Source: Rhypophila decipiens (Eukaryota > Ascomycota > Sordariomycetes > Sordariales > Naviculisporaceae). Taken from it: a stretch of DNA of 64,000 nucleotides. Shown here piece after piece: positions 54,051-64,000 of the stretch (its first letter is position 1; the number at the start of each line of letters is the position of its first letter). Both the position numbers and the translations under genes were made by a program. Location of the stretch: contig MU858051.1 of the NCBI GenBank assembly GCA_033297075.1, forward strand, positions 310,001-374,000, written 5' to 3'. Under the pieces are notes generated by a model. The model saw only the letters and a program-made list of their open reading frames with translations. It was not told the origin of the DNA and searched no databases.

Positions 54051-55265
54051 TCAAGTCCCAACATAAGAGAATATCTTAACAATCTGCATCATATGCTGAT
54101 CACGAACGGCTGTAGAGTCATCGAGAACACCATCATGGCCCGGAATGGAGGCCGAGCCGGTATCAACACCGGTCCTATCAGCAGTTCTGGTACTAGTCTC
54201 CCCCAAGAATAGCTCCTCAGCAGCATGATACAGAGCCGAAGACAACCCAGGCAAGACGCCAGTCCCATCATCGTCCTCCTCAACCTCGGTGTGCGTGGCC
54301 CAGCCTTTTTCGTAATCTTTGATTTCCCCCATTACAAGTTCCGTCATATCTACCAACCACGCCGACAAGCCGTCGCCCGAGAATGAATCATCATGCCTCT
54401 TCAAGAACCAGCCCTCCAGCGCGACCGATCCATATCTCAAAAAGACCTCCTGCATCGCCAAGACCATGTATGCTCTGGTGTCTCCTGTGCCAGCAGCAAA
54501 GCCAGGGCGCCGCTTAAGCAATTCTTGATTTCTCCACAGCACCTCAGGGAGGATCAGATGCACCAGCACGTACAAATATGTCAGATCTAATTCCCCAGTC
54601 AGTCCCGAGTCCGCGGCCGACAAGATAGATCTCAGCATGGACCAGTGCACTTTTCTCTCCTTCAGACGGGCCTCCTCTTCCTCTTCCTCCTGCTTGTACA
54701 TTTTATTTTCTCCCACCCATCCTCCTTCTTCGCGTCCTTGGTCCTGGTGTTGATCTTCAATATACATCCCAACCGCACAATCGGCCATCGTATCGACAAA
54801 GACACACGCCCTCTTGAGCCCGGCCACGAATTGACCCATTTCTTGCTTCGTGAGCCTGCCGGTCTGCCAAATGCGACGAATCACACCCTGGAGCAAGGAT
54901 AGGTCCCCATCTTCATATTCATACTGATAGTCGAAAAGCGCATCGATACGCCTTCTGCGCGCGTCAAGCTCGCGCATAACCCAGAAGCTGAAACGCGGAA
55001 GGAAATCTTCGCAGGTGATGGTCCCTCTGACAGCAGTACCGATTGTGTCTAGGATTGTACCAGACCAGTTGAGCGGGGTCAACATCGACAGTCGACCTGT
55101 GCGAACATCGCGCTTGATCCAGGCTTTGACGAGGGCTTTCTGATGAGAGACGAAGAGGAGCGAGTATATGGCTTTGCAGGTAAGAGCGAGGGACAGGATG
55201 GTCTCGTAGTCTTCGCATTTCTCGGCGATGAGGAGGGTTATTTCGGGGATCAGTATAGAAGGCAT
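54051..55265 (-). CDS. F-box-like fungal protein, function unknown
   Basis: 404 residues from ATG 55265 (MPSILIPEITLLIAEKC); the open frame extends further upstream, but this Met begins the recognisable domain. The first 45 residues, IPEITLLIAEKCEDYETILSLALTCKAIYSLLF, follow the degenerate F-box pattern common in filamentous ascomycetes (start IPEI, helix LxLxxTCKxxY). F-box proteins usually bind Skp1 to recruit substrates to an SCF ubiquitin ligase. The rest is alpha-helical with an acidic linker (QEEEEEEARLKERK) near residue 190 and a Thr/Asp-rich C-terminal region; no WD40 or LRR substrate domain is visible. No intron is required. Whether it really joins an SCF complex cannot be told from sequence alone. 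Confidence 0.7.
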   Translation of the reverse strand: MPSILIPEITLLIAEKCEDYETILSLALTCKAIYSLLFVSHQKALVKAWIKRDVRTGRLSMLTPLNWSGTILDTIGTAVRGTITCEDFLPRFSFWVMRELDARRRRIDALFDYQYEYEDGDLSLLQGVIRRIWQTGRLTKQEMGQFVAGLKRACVFVDTMADCAVGMYIEDQHQDQGREEGGWVGENKMYKQEEEEEEARLKERKVHWSMLRSILSAADSGLTGELDLTYLYVLVHLILPEVLWRNQELLKRRPGFAAGTGDTRAYMVLAMQEVFLRYGSVALEGWFLKRHDDSFSGDGLSAWLVDMTELVMGEIKDYEKGWATHTEVEEDDDGTGVLPGLSSALYHAAEELFLGETSTRTADRTGVDTGSASIPGHDGVLDDSTAVRDQHMMQIVKIFSYVGT

Positions 55266-56292
55266 CTTGTTCGTCTTGTCGGAGATTATGCCAGAGAAGT
55301 CTGATACACTGAAGGGCGAGAGCAATCGGTAAGTATGTAGATAAATAGTCATAAGCAAAGTAAACTGGGGGGAAATAGAAGCGCGGGAATGTATCAGCCT
55401 TTTATAGAAATCACCAGAGCGTTCTTTGGGTTCGGCAACTCGGGGTTTGAGGCGAGTAAGCAGGGGCAAAATAAAGAGTGGTGATGATGGTCGCTTTCGA
55501 GGAACCCTGATGGGCAAACTTGCCAAGAGAAGTAACAAGAGGCCAGCAAGCCAGCCATCAAGGTTCTACAAACAAAGAGGAGAAGCTGAGTCCATGAGTT
55601 ACTTACCTGCGGGGGGACTCCTCGTCACTCGTCACACTTGTTGGTAGTGGAGAGGATATAATCGATGATGTGTTGGAGTAAGGAGTTGATGGGTGTGTGG
55701 CACTCATCATAATGGCCACGATCAGGAGTAAAGCGGACCAAAGCAGATGATGCAAAAGGCGAGAGAGGGAGAGAGAGAGGGAAAGATAATCTGCCCCGGC
55801 AAACCGAGGACTTTATATATTAAACAAGGCTCTAAAAATATCTCTTGACATTCTCAACATCCAAGGCAATCGGAAAGCTAACAGCGGCAATAGAAACTTA
55901 AATCAAGCCGTAACGGCCGTTATCAACGGCGTTATCAGCGGCCCATCTCTCCATCTTTCCCCTGGTTCCTTCGAGCAAACGGATGACCCGCACATCTCTT
56001 CGAGTTTTTGAAGGAGGGCGGGTGGTGGATCAAATCGGGTATCAGTGGATGGGTATGTGTTAGAGTTGTCGAGGTTCCATATATCCATGGCCATGGTGGT
56101 GGTAAAATACCGAGAGCCGCGCCTCTGACACTGTGTTTTTCGAGCGGAGGGACCCGATCGCATCGGGCGTCCCGGTGATGAGGTGCGCAGATTGCGCGAA
56201 CATCTCATTCTGGCATTATCTCGGTCAAAGAAGGTTTGTCGCAATTCCAGCCGATGTTCTGTTCATCCAGCAGACTCTCGGCAAATGCTGAT
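55266..56292. other. Spacer between F-box-like gene and glutaredoxin
   Basis: About 1 kb. It contains a (GA)-rich tract at 55761-55786. A minus-strand frame ending at 55903 could encode a 63-residue peptide from MAMDIWNLD but lacks support. The rest should be the promoter of the F-box-like gene and the 3' UTR of the glutaredoxin gene. Confidence 0.45.
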
Positions 56293-57146
56293 TTAACTTG
56301 CGCCCTGGGCGTCCTCGATAAAGCGCTCCGTGATGTCGACTCTCTTGCCGCCCAGCTCCCTAAACTTGCTGGCAAGCGTCTTCGCCTTGTCTAGGGCTGC
56401 GACATCATCGCCGCCGCCGATGCTTATTCCGTTCACCATGATATTCGGTACCGTCCTCCTGCCTGTCTTTTCCAGCAGCAAGTCTTGGATTTTAGGCCCA
56501 AGAGGGTGCTGGTCCAGCTCCACCACAAACGGATCCGGTTTGATCACATATTTCTCCAGTAATATGCCCTTTGCTTTCTTGGAGAAGGGGCAGTAAGACT
56601 TTGAAAATATTATGACTGCGACAGGAAAGATTGTTAGCAAGTATTTGAAGAATCAGGGGTACGAATCGGTCGCTTACCGGGAGACTTTTTGAGAATGGAA
56701 GCGAGCTCCATCTCTACCTCGTGCTCCTCCTTAGTTTCGTGCTCAGGTTCTGCCACTCCTTTCTTGTTCTGACCGTCGGCTGAGCTGCCCACGCCAATAA
56801 TGTTGCTCGGCGGATCTGGTTTATTTGGCGATTTCGCATTCGCATTTTCTTTTGCTTTTTGCTCGGCCTGCTTGAGCCGCTCGGCCATCTGCTTGGCCAT
56901 GATCTCGTCGTCCTCGTCAATATCCCCGTCCGCATCGTGGTCGTGGGCGATCACCTTTTGCGGCTCCATACCACCGCCGCCGCCTCCCCCCCTGTCCATT
57001 GCATTTTTCGTCTTGTGGTAGAAGTCTTTTATCGTACGAGTGTCTCGCTCTTGGCCCTGGCGGGCGTGGCCTGAGAACAAGATGAGGGTGATGGCGCCGG
57101 CGATGAGGAGGTAAATAAACAGCTTGACCCGTCGTTGGGAGGGCAT
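56293..57146 (-). CDS. Membrane-anchored monothiol-type glutaredoxin (GRX6/GRX7-like)
   Basis: Exons are 56678-57146 and 56293-56615 (GTAAGC to TCGCAG), giving 263 residues. The start MPSQRRVKLFIYLLIAGAITLILFSGHARQ is a type II signal anchor, placing the glutaredoxin domain in the ER/Golgi lumen, as in yeast Grx6/Grx7. A linker rich in Asp, Lys and Gln (about residues 50-150) includes a Gly run and a coiled-coil-like stretch (MAKQMAERLKQAEQKAKENA). The thioredoxin fold begins VIIFSKSYCPFSKKAKGIL, with active site CPFS (one Cys). Next come RRTVPNIMVNGISIGGGDDV, the cis-Pro and glutathione-binding segment, and a C-terminal helix. The family reduces or transfers glutathione mixed disulfides in the secretory pathway. 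An in-frame Met at 57188 is possible but would place a second hydrophobic stretch ahead of the anchor. Confidence 0.9.
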
Positions 57147-58749
57147 GATGGGCAGGAATAGATAGAAATACACTAAATTGAACGACAAGTGCTGGTTTTC
57201 AAATGCGACAGGATGGAGTCGGTTGCCTTGGCCGGACTTGCGATGATCGGGTGACGTGGCCGAGAGGCGAAGAAGACAATTGCCAATTGTTTGTATTCCT
57301 AGCTTTTAATATTCGTTCCTGGTCGAGTTCGAGGCTCGCATCCTCGAAGCTCTAGCAACTGTTTCGCCCAAAAGCTGGCCCTGTGTGGTGGCAAAGCTCC
57401 AGCAGATTTGAGCGCGCGAAGGACGCGACTGGGGGTCGTGATTGGAGGCTGACGGCAGTGACAGGGCTGCTTCCGATGGCAGCTGCGCCGAGGTACAGAT
57501 ATGGGGTTCAGTTACCAAAAGCGCCTTGCCGTAACATGGCGAATTTTTAAGTTCTCACGATGATTATGGTATTGTCGCAAAGGAAATGTGTCGTTTGCGA
57601 AAGGAAAGATCACATGTTGGATCGGGCATATGAGCTGCCGCATGTGACGACCTTCTTTATCGCTCTATCAATATCGTGCTGCCCCCACCGTGACCGGTTC
57701 AATGACGGACTCCAAAAAGCGCCTCATATTCATGAAATGAAAATTTCGTACAGTGCTCCAATTTTCCTCACGATTTTATTCTTTGCACCCACTATCGATT
57801 TCCAAACACAGCCTGTTCAGTCGAGTTTCAATGCGAGAATAGCCGTATAATGCACCATTTCCCGCTCCTAACTGCTGTGAACCCGAAGGCTTGGCAGCTT
57901 GGATCACCGTCACGGATTCTCGGTGTGTTCAGGAGTTCTTTGAACAAGCACTGTACCAGTATGTCTCGCTGCACTCCAAACCGACCTTTGACCTGCAAGG
58001 TACATACTGTACGCATCATGCATTCGGAAGGCGCCCAATAACGGCACAAGAGACATAAAGGGGTGATGAGATGGCGAAAACGGGTGTCGCAGGAAACAAA
58101 CCCATCACGGTACAGCCAATGATGCATATACCGGCACGTTGATTCTCTTTCCTATAATAGAGCGAGAAATGGTTACAAAGTCTTATATACTACCTGTGAA
58201 GAGCCTATAGAATTAGGCCATGGTCGACATTTTAAAATACGCCCTTTTCCGGTTCGTATACACAGATGTTCATGGTGAGACCTCAGCTGAACCTCATATA
58301 TACCACGATTAACATGCCAGCCAGCAACAAAACACCGGAACACTTTATTTCCAAGCATGGTGGTATCCTCTGATCATACAGACATCAAAGGCGGCCGAAC
58401 CTGCCAGTCGGCGTTAAAGCTGGTGGATCTCTCTGTATTAGCAATGACACTGCTTACAAATTAAAAGACAAGGAGGATTCAGTCGCAATGGTGCACAGTG
58501 ACGATCATTACGTGGTGGACAAACCACATCATTATGCGCTGCCTCGACGGAGGGCACGGGGAGAAGTATATATAACCGCATCTAGATGACCTACATCGTC
58601 CAGAAAGAATCATGATTCATAGCTTTCAAGTCTAGCCAGAGGAGGATTATAGAGTGCACCGAAGACCGCCTATCCCACCCTACTTCTATTGGCCCTTTTT
58701 ACCCCTGATTTTTGTCAACTTTGCAAACAACAACATCGACATCGACAGA
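57147..58749. promoter_or_regulatory. Divergent promoter region, glutaredoxin / MDR oxidoreductase
   Basis: About 1.6 kb with no convincing gene. A TATATATA stretch sits near the plus-strand gene and is listed separately. Confidence 0.4.
58567..58575 (+). promoter_or_regulatory. TATA-box candidate for the MDR oxidoreductase
   Basis: TATATATAA lies about 180 nt upstream of ATG 58750, a plausible distance given a leader of about 150 nt. It is flanked by GC-richer sequence, which makes it stand out. Transcription start is not known. Confidence 0.35.
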
Positions 58750-60006
58750 ATGACTACCACAGCATCCCTTCCTGCCGGGGTGCCCGCAACCCATCCCGCC
58801 GTTGCAACTGTTCGCCCCCGTGCCTCCCTGGAAATCATCCAACAGCCCACTTCGACCCCAGGAGAAGGAGAAGTCCTCGTACACGTCCAATGGACCTCGT
58901 CCTCACCACTAGACCTGCACCAAGCCGATGGCGGACTGCTAATCAGCCCAGAGTCATACCCATACATAATGGGCACCTCCTGGGCCGGTGTAGTCGTTGC
59001 CCTGGGCCCATCTAACCCAACCGTGCCACCCCAACATCAACCATCTGAGCCTCTAGCCCCAGGGGACAAGGTATTCGGCTTCTCCTTCCGTAACCAACAA
59101 GAAAAAGGATTCCAAGAGTACGTCACGACAGCAACCTCGCTAGTCGGCAAGATCCCCGATAATATCACTCCCGAAGAGGCCGTGACCGTCCCAGCAAACT
59201 TGATCACGGCGATCCACACCCTCACCGCTGATCTAGATCTTCCCCTCCCCTGGCCGATCCCGACAGACTGGACAGCTCCAAATATCGGCGGTCCAATCCT
59301 AGTCTGGGGTGCCGCAAGCAGCGTAGGCCTTTACATCCTCCAAGTCCTCCGAATCTGGGGGTATACCAACACCACACAAGTCATAGCCGTAGCTAGAAGT
59401 CAACATCACCACGAGCTCCAAAAACTCGGCGCGACCGTTTCTGTGGATTATAACGATGATGACGTCGTGGGGAAGATCCTGTCGTTTGGCACGAGAGAGC
59501 CGCGGATCCCACTCATAGTTGATTGTATCGGCTCTCGCGAGGGTACTCTTCGACCCTTGACCAGAATAGCAGAGCGCGGATCAAAGGTAGCCATCATGTT
59601 GCCCGTCATCAACATTCACTCTTCCACTGAGGACTCCTCGTTGCCAGAGTACGAGATGGACGTTTCCAGAGTCCTGACAGACGAGTGGAAAGATGGTGTG
59701 TTGCTCAAAGGGACGAGGACACATTTCTATTGGCATGTAAGTCGCCCTCTCTCTGCCGCTACCCTCAAGTCTGATATAATTTGGCAAGGTAATCGTGGCT
59801 AACCGACATGCAAGAATGAGTTCTTCAAATATCATCTACAGCCCGAGATTGTGCCCGCCTTGCTCAAGTCAGGCCATGTACAGCCTAACAAGCAACGTAT
59901 TGTTGAGGGCAAGACTTTGCTCGAGCGGGCGCAAAACGCACTTGACTTGCTTAGGGAGCGGGCTCCTTCGGGCGAGAAGCTTGTCTGGAGGGTCGCTGAG
60001 GAGTGA
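58750..60006 (+). CDS. Medium-chain zinc-type alcohol dehydrogenase-like oxidoreductase
   Basis: Exons are 58750-59736 and 59815-60006 (GTAAGT to TGCAAG), giving 392 residues. The N-terminal GroES-like domain is visible (GEGEVLVHVQWTSSSPLDLHQADGG, YPYIMGTSWAGVVVALGP, LAPGDKVFGFSF). The Rossmann domain has GGPILVWGAASSVGLYILQVLRIWG, VIAVARSQHHHELQKLGATVSVDY and IPLIVDCIGS. The catalytic and structural zinc Cys ligands are absent, which groups it with fungal zinc-free enoyl-reductase/quinone-reductase-type MDR enzymes that use NADPH. Substrate unknown. No polyketide synthase lies in the window, so it is not evidently a trans-enoyl reductase of a cluster. It is next to a secreted galactanase in tandem; a functional link is not evident. 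Confidence 0.88.
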
Positions 60007-60566
60007 TGAGGTCCGCAGGAATCAAGCTTTGGGAGGATGAGTGATTGCCAAGATATCCTCGTTGTCTACATCACATATCTAGTCTGCCTTGATTTGTTAT
60101 AGATAGAGCGATCTATCCTATATAGAAATTAGCAAGAAAAAACAACACACCCACCTACCAGAATAATGCACACTTGTTAGTATAATGGAAGCTGTGCCGT
60201 TCTTGTTTTGGGTCTTGTGTTGTCATCAACCTGTATGTGGAGACCAGACGCAGACGGGGAATTCGGTGTAAAATGATTGGTGGAGATTTGTAACCGCCCC
60301 AATTGGGAAATGTCGACTTCTTCCGAGATGCCAGGTACCAAGAACAAATGATGTTGCAATGGACCGACTTCCCCGGCAGTGCTTCCGAGAGAGATGGCTG
60401 TCCCGCTGGCTGTACCCCGGATTTCCATCAATCGGGGTGTGGCTGTCCCAGAAAGTCGATCCTGGAGTAGTGACGAAACCTGTTCTCGAAGCAATAAATA
60501 TCGTGACCGAGTGAGCTCGAGATCGCTGCAGTTGAAGGATTCGTTGCGTCAAGGGCATCGTCAACC
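60007..60566 (+). promoter_or_regulatory. Promoter region of the galactanase gene
   Basis: About 560 nt. Two CCCCGG hexamers (60371-60376 and 60415-60420) read CCGGGG on the other strand and match the CreA/CRE1 consensus SYGGRG. Carbon catabolite repression is plausible for a polysaccharide-degrading enzyme, but such short matches occur often by chance. Confidence 0.3.
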
Positions 60567-61678
60567 ATGTTTCTCGCTTCGCTATCCGCCATTCTCGTTG
60601 GGCTCTCCGCCGTAGAGGCCGCTCTTCCGTACAAAGGAGTGGACTGGTCTTCGGTCATTGTGGAAGAGAGAGCCGGCGTATCCTACAAAAACGTTAATGG
60701 CGCTGCGCAACCGCTCGAGAGGATTCTCGCCGACAACGGTGTCAACACGGTCCGCCAGCGGATCTGGGTGACTCCCTCTGGAGGCGTCTATAATCTAGAC
60801 TACAACCTCCAGCTGGCGAGGAGAGCAAAGGCCGCGGGCTTGGGCGTCTACCTCAACTTCCACTATTCGGACACTTGGGCCGACCCAGCCCACCAAACCG
60901 TCCCTTCCGGGTGGCCATCTGGGATCGATAATCTGGCCTGGAAGCTGTACAACTACACCCTCGACGTCTCGAATGCCTTTTCGGATGCAGGTGTCCAGCC
61001 CACAATCATCTCGATTGGAAACGAGATCACCCAGGGTCTGCTATGGCCAACAGGCAAGACAAACAACTTCTATAACATCGCTCGGCTGCTCCACTCGGCT
61101 TCGGCGGGCATCAAAGATTCGAGGCTGAACCCCAAGCCAAAGATCATGATTCATCTCGATAATGGCTGGTACGTAACCTTGGCAGAAGACCTGGTCGCGA
61201 AGAGAACTAACGCAATGCCTTCTGCAGGAACTGGGAGACACAGAAGTGGTGGTACTCCAACGTCTTGCAACAAGGACCGCTCGTCGCCTCGGACTACGAC
61301 ATGATGGGAGTGTCATTCTACCCCTTCTACTCGCCCTCGGCAACCCTCTCAAACCTGAGAACAAGTCTGACCAACATGGTAAACACCTGGGGCAAGGAAG
61401 TGGCTGTCGTCGAGACGAACTGGCCTATTTCGTGCCCCCAACCCAAGTATGCCTTCCCGTCGGACGCAAGAAGCATTCCGTTTACCGCCGATGGACAGAG
61501 AACCTGGCTCACCAATGTTGCGAATGTGGTCGCTGGCGTGAGGAACGGAGTCGGCTTGTTTTACTGGGAACTCGCTTGGATTCATAATGCCAATCTGGGC
61601 TCGTCTTGTGCAAATAACTGCATGTTTTCGAATTCGGGCCAAGCGCTTTCCAGCTTGTCTGTGTTCCGTAATATCTAG
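60567..61678 (+). CDS. Secreted GH53 endo-beta-1,4-galactanase
   Basis: Hydrolyses beta-1,4-galactan side chains of pectin (type I arabinogalactan) outside the cell. Exons are 60567-61168 and 61228-61678; the intron (GTACGT to CTGCAG) splits a Trp codon and the product is 350 residues. The signal peptide MFLASLSAILVGLSAVEA is cut before ALPYKGVDWSS, the usual mature start. GH53 (clan A, TIM barrel) features are intact: VNTVRQRIWV, LNFHYSDTWADPAHQ, IISIGNEITQGLLWPTG (acid/base Glu in GNE), MMGVSFYPFY, and VVETNWP (nucleophile Glu). The ending NLGSSCANNCMFSNSGQALSSLSVF holds the expected disulfide pair. The sequence is very like the thermophilic Humicola/Thermothelomyces galactanases I recall, which informs the taxonomic guess. 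One NYT glycosylation site is visible. Confidence 0.97.
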
Positions 61679-62316
61679 AAAAAACGAAAGCCGGCCAACA
61701 TGGCATGAGGGAAGGATGATGGGATATAAAGAATAAATCATAAGCTTGATATAATCATATCACGTCTGACAAGAAGCAATGATCGTTCAGAATCACGAAC
61801 AAGGTGTGATGGTTGCTGGAACTAATGAAGCACAAAGCTGCTGGAGGGGAGGATTCCAGTATCGGGCGCTGTGATTGGTGTCAAATTTGAGCAACAAAGA
61901 TTTGGCCAGTTGTCTGTGATCAGATAGAGCGCACACCTTCCTGTATTCTAATCGAGCAAGCAAGGTTTCTGATGTTCGTGTTGACCGTTGTTGAGCCCGG
62001 TGGTGCTGCTTACGTATTGGGCCGCCAAGCTTCCATGGAACGGACAAGGGACGCCATATACGCCCGCACTAGCCACACTTTCGGCGCCAATCAAACCTGC
62101 GGGGTTGTTGAGGGCACTGAGCCCTACGAATTTTTGACCAGTGGAACCCGTGGTGAGCCACACGCCCCGTCACACTGGAAGAAGCACTGAGGGCCGCCAA
62201 CAAGTCGAATAATCCAAACCCACTCCTCATCGCGACATACGAATTTCGCTCTTCGATACCCAGCAACCCATCGAACGGAGCGAAGTCGTGATCATCAAGC
62301 ACCACAACTGCCCAAC
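61679..62316. other. Spacer between galactanase and RPS15
   Basis: About 640 nt, tandem orientation: galactanase 3' UTR and RPS15 promoter/leader. Open frames of 70-85 codons have no recognisable content. Confidence 0.45.
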
Positions 62317-63232
62317 ATGGCTGACGAATACGTATGTTTTGCCCTCTTTCCAAAAAGAAGAAAGTCTTCATTTGCATCGTTCGATCGCATGCTGGTTTTG
62401 CTTCCTGTCGTCCATCCCGCGATCGTGCGGAAGACCATTCGCAAAAACCACAGAGCTCAATTTGCGACAACTTCTCTCCTTTCGAAACCCACCGATCATC
62501 GAAACTACGTATAATTGAGACCGGAAGCTGACGATTGGATCATCTGTGACAGAACGCTGAGGAGGCTGCCGAGATCAAGAAGAAGAGAACCTTCCGCAAG
62601 TTCTCCTACAGAGGAATCGACCTCGATGCGTACGTCCACTTCAACCTTCTGCTCTTTTCGCTTTAATCTATACGATGGATATGGAGGAGACGTTCGATGA
62701 TGGAGATGGAGATGCTGGGACTTGTGATATCTGGATGGGAATACGACATTATGAAAGACACCTGGAAGACGTTCGCCCGCTAACACGCCAGGCTGCAGTC
62801 TCCTAGACCTCGGATCCGATGAGCTCCGTGATGTCGTCCACGCCCGTGCCCGCCGCAGGATCAACCGGGGTCTCAAGCGCAAGCCCATGGGCTTGATTAA
62901 GAAGCTTCGCAAGGCCAAGCAGGAGGCCAAGCCCAACGAGAAGCCCGACCTCGTCAAGACTCACCTCCGTGACATGATTGTCGTCCCCGAGATGATTGGC
63001 AGCGTTATTGGTATCTACTCCGGCAAGGAGTTCAACCAGGTGGAGATCAAGCCTGAGATGGTTGGCCACTACCTTGGCGAGTTCTCTATCACATAGTACG
63101 TCAAGCTCTGATTCGTGGGAGACATTTGATGATTGCGGTACAAATTACTGACCCCCTTATAGCAAGCCCGTCAAGCACGGTAGACCAGGTATCGGTGCTA
63201 CCCACTCTTCTCGTTTCATTCCCCTCAAGTAA
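62317..63232 (+). CDS. RPS15: 40S ribosomal protein S15 (uS19)
   Basis: Small-subunit head protein that contacts tRNA at the decoding region. Four exons: 62317-62331 (15 nt, MADEY), 62553-62629, 62799-63095 and 63163-63232, giving 152 residues, the usual fungal length. The sequence follows uS19 closely: [130 protein letters not shown]. The second acceptor is the GCTGCAG at 62798, not the nearer CCAG seven bases before it, because only the former keeps LLDLG in frame. Introns are 221, 169 and 67 nt, long for this window; I searched them by eye for box C/D snoRNA motifs and found none convincing. Confidence 0.97.
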
Positions 63233-64000
63233 GGGCCTTTTGGGAATTTGGGGCAGGGGGAACTTCTTGCATTCAGTCAATCATGGCTTCGGCGAAAACG
63301 GGACAAGGGTCTGCTCTGTTGGTACGGGTATTGGTTTTATCGCAGTGCCTTTCGAGAAAGCTGTCTTTTCACGGTTAACGAAGATAGTTTTCTCAACAAT
63401 GAGAAAAAAAGAGCAAGCCGTCGTTGACTGGCTGGGAAACCAATACCCTGATGATGATGATGATTATGCTTTTACGGTGCACAGTGATTTTGTGCGATAA
63501 GAGCAAGAAGCTGTGTACTTGGTTAGCCTACCCTTTGTATCTATCCAAATACTTTCGGCACCCACTATCCAGACAGGTCCTTGGGGTTCTCGCAGGCGGA
63601 TAGGCGTGATCAATGATAGAAACGCTGGTTGATCTAATCTTTATACACCAGCTGGAGCTTCTCATATCGGACGAATCTTTGGCCATCTTGGACATGATAT
63701 CGAGCTCGTGCGTGAACAATTAGATTGGCCGTTAATGATTGAATGTATGTGCTTGGGGTACCGTATTCTTTGTGCCTGGCAACTGCCCTGGCAGTCAAAA
63801 CTGTTTTACTTCTCACTAGTTATTTGATCTTTTGAAATATCAAACTCATGATGTGGTAGTAATCCGATATCCCGTACTTGTATCAAGACATCGTAAACCA
63901 CACTGCTGTTTGCTCCACTGTAACTTTTTCGTGGGGAATTTGTGGCATCGTTCATCCTGACTTACCTTGACCAATAGGAGTTCATAGCGGCTCCTCCACC
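63233..64000. other. Downstream of RPS15 to window end
   Basis: About 770 nt. No gene recognised; a short GATGAT microsatellite lies near 63450. Presumably the RPS15 3' UTR and the beginning of the next spacer. Confidence 0.45.

Noticed and set aside
55903..56244. Possible 63-113-residue small protein on the minus strand
   Set aside because: The MAMDIWNLD start gives a plausible-looking peptide, but there is no family resemblance or context to support translation.
58750..61678. Secondary-metabolite or pectin-utilisation gene cluster
   Set aside because: The MDR oxidoreductase and galactanase are adjacent, but no synthase, transporter, regulator or other pectinase is nearby.
62630..62798. 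Possible box C/D snoRNA in the second RPS15 intron
   Set aside because: A near-match to box C (ATGATGG) occurs, but no box D or terminal stem could be found.

Overview
This window is a gene-rich stretch of a nuclear chromosome from a filamentous ascomycete. The genes are separated by about 0.25-3 kb. Most carry short introns (about 45-220 nt) with GTANGT-type donors and CTAAC/CTGAC branch sites close to the AG acceptor. Fungus-specific markers are present: a cytosolic NAD-dependent MTD1, a fungal SIL1 ending in KEEL, a complex I 17.8 kDa-type subunit and a GH53 galactanase. The galactanase looks closest, from memory, to the Humicola/Thermothelomyces enzymes, so Sordariales (Chaetomiaceae or a relative) is my best guess; no search was run. 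I built 24 protein-coding gene models, and most multi-exon models close in frame from start to stop. One tRNA gene, tRNA-Val(AAC), is clear.

Layout. 1-3.3 kb: no gene recognised. 3.3-6.4 kb (-): a large Ser-rich fungal protein without a name, followed by 3.2 kb without genes. 9.5-13.2 kb: SAM synthetase (-) and GPN3 (+), divergent. 13.7-16.2 kb (-): APQ12 and MPO1. 17.6-25.2 kb: RPB7 (+), MTD1 (-), MMS19 (+). 26.2-28.5 kb: SPC2 (-) and EMC3 (+), head to head. 28.9-32.8 kb: RPC25 (-) and a NUFIP1/CCCH protein (+). 34.1-39.1 kb: SIL1 (-), a complex I subunit (+), a SET-domain protein (+). 40.8-47.5 kb: SPT2 (-), ribosomal P2 (+), MPS1 kinase (+). 49.2-50.4 kb: mitochondrial bL21m (-) and tRNA-Val (+). 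50.9-55.3 kb: two orphan basic proteins and an F-box-like protein. 56.3-63.2 kb: a membrane-anchored glutaredoxin (-), an MDR oxidoreductase (+), a secreted GH53 galactanase (+) and RPS15 (+).

Two functional themes recur, although no operon or secondary-metabolite cluster is present. One is RNA polymerase biology: the Pol II stalk subunit RPB7, its Pol III paralogue RPC25 and the polymerase-assembly GTPase GPN3 lie within about 18 kb, next to a NUFIP1/Rsa1-type protein. The other is the ER and secretory membrane: SPC2, EMC3, SIL1, APQ12, MPO1 and a signal-anchored glutaredoxin. Either could be chance in a housekeeping region.

The most unusual non-coding signals are listed here. (1) Two candidate RNA polymerase III units (about 25.5-25.7 kb minus, 48.3-48.5 kb plus), each with tRNA-like A and B boxes, a run of small hairpins and a T-rich terminator; both sit in convergent 3' intergenic spacers. 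(2) A degenerate 22-nt minisatellite of about 28 units at 39.4-40.1 kb, with a smaller block of the same unit in the opposite orientation at 28.7 kb. (3) In-frame 30-nt and 48-nt tandem repeats in the SET gene. (4) A 28-nt triplicate downstream of tRNA-Val. I found no CRISPR, insertion sequence, virus or clear mobile element.
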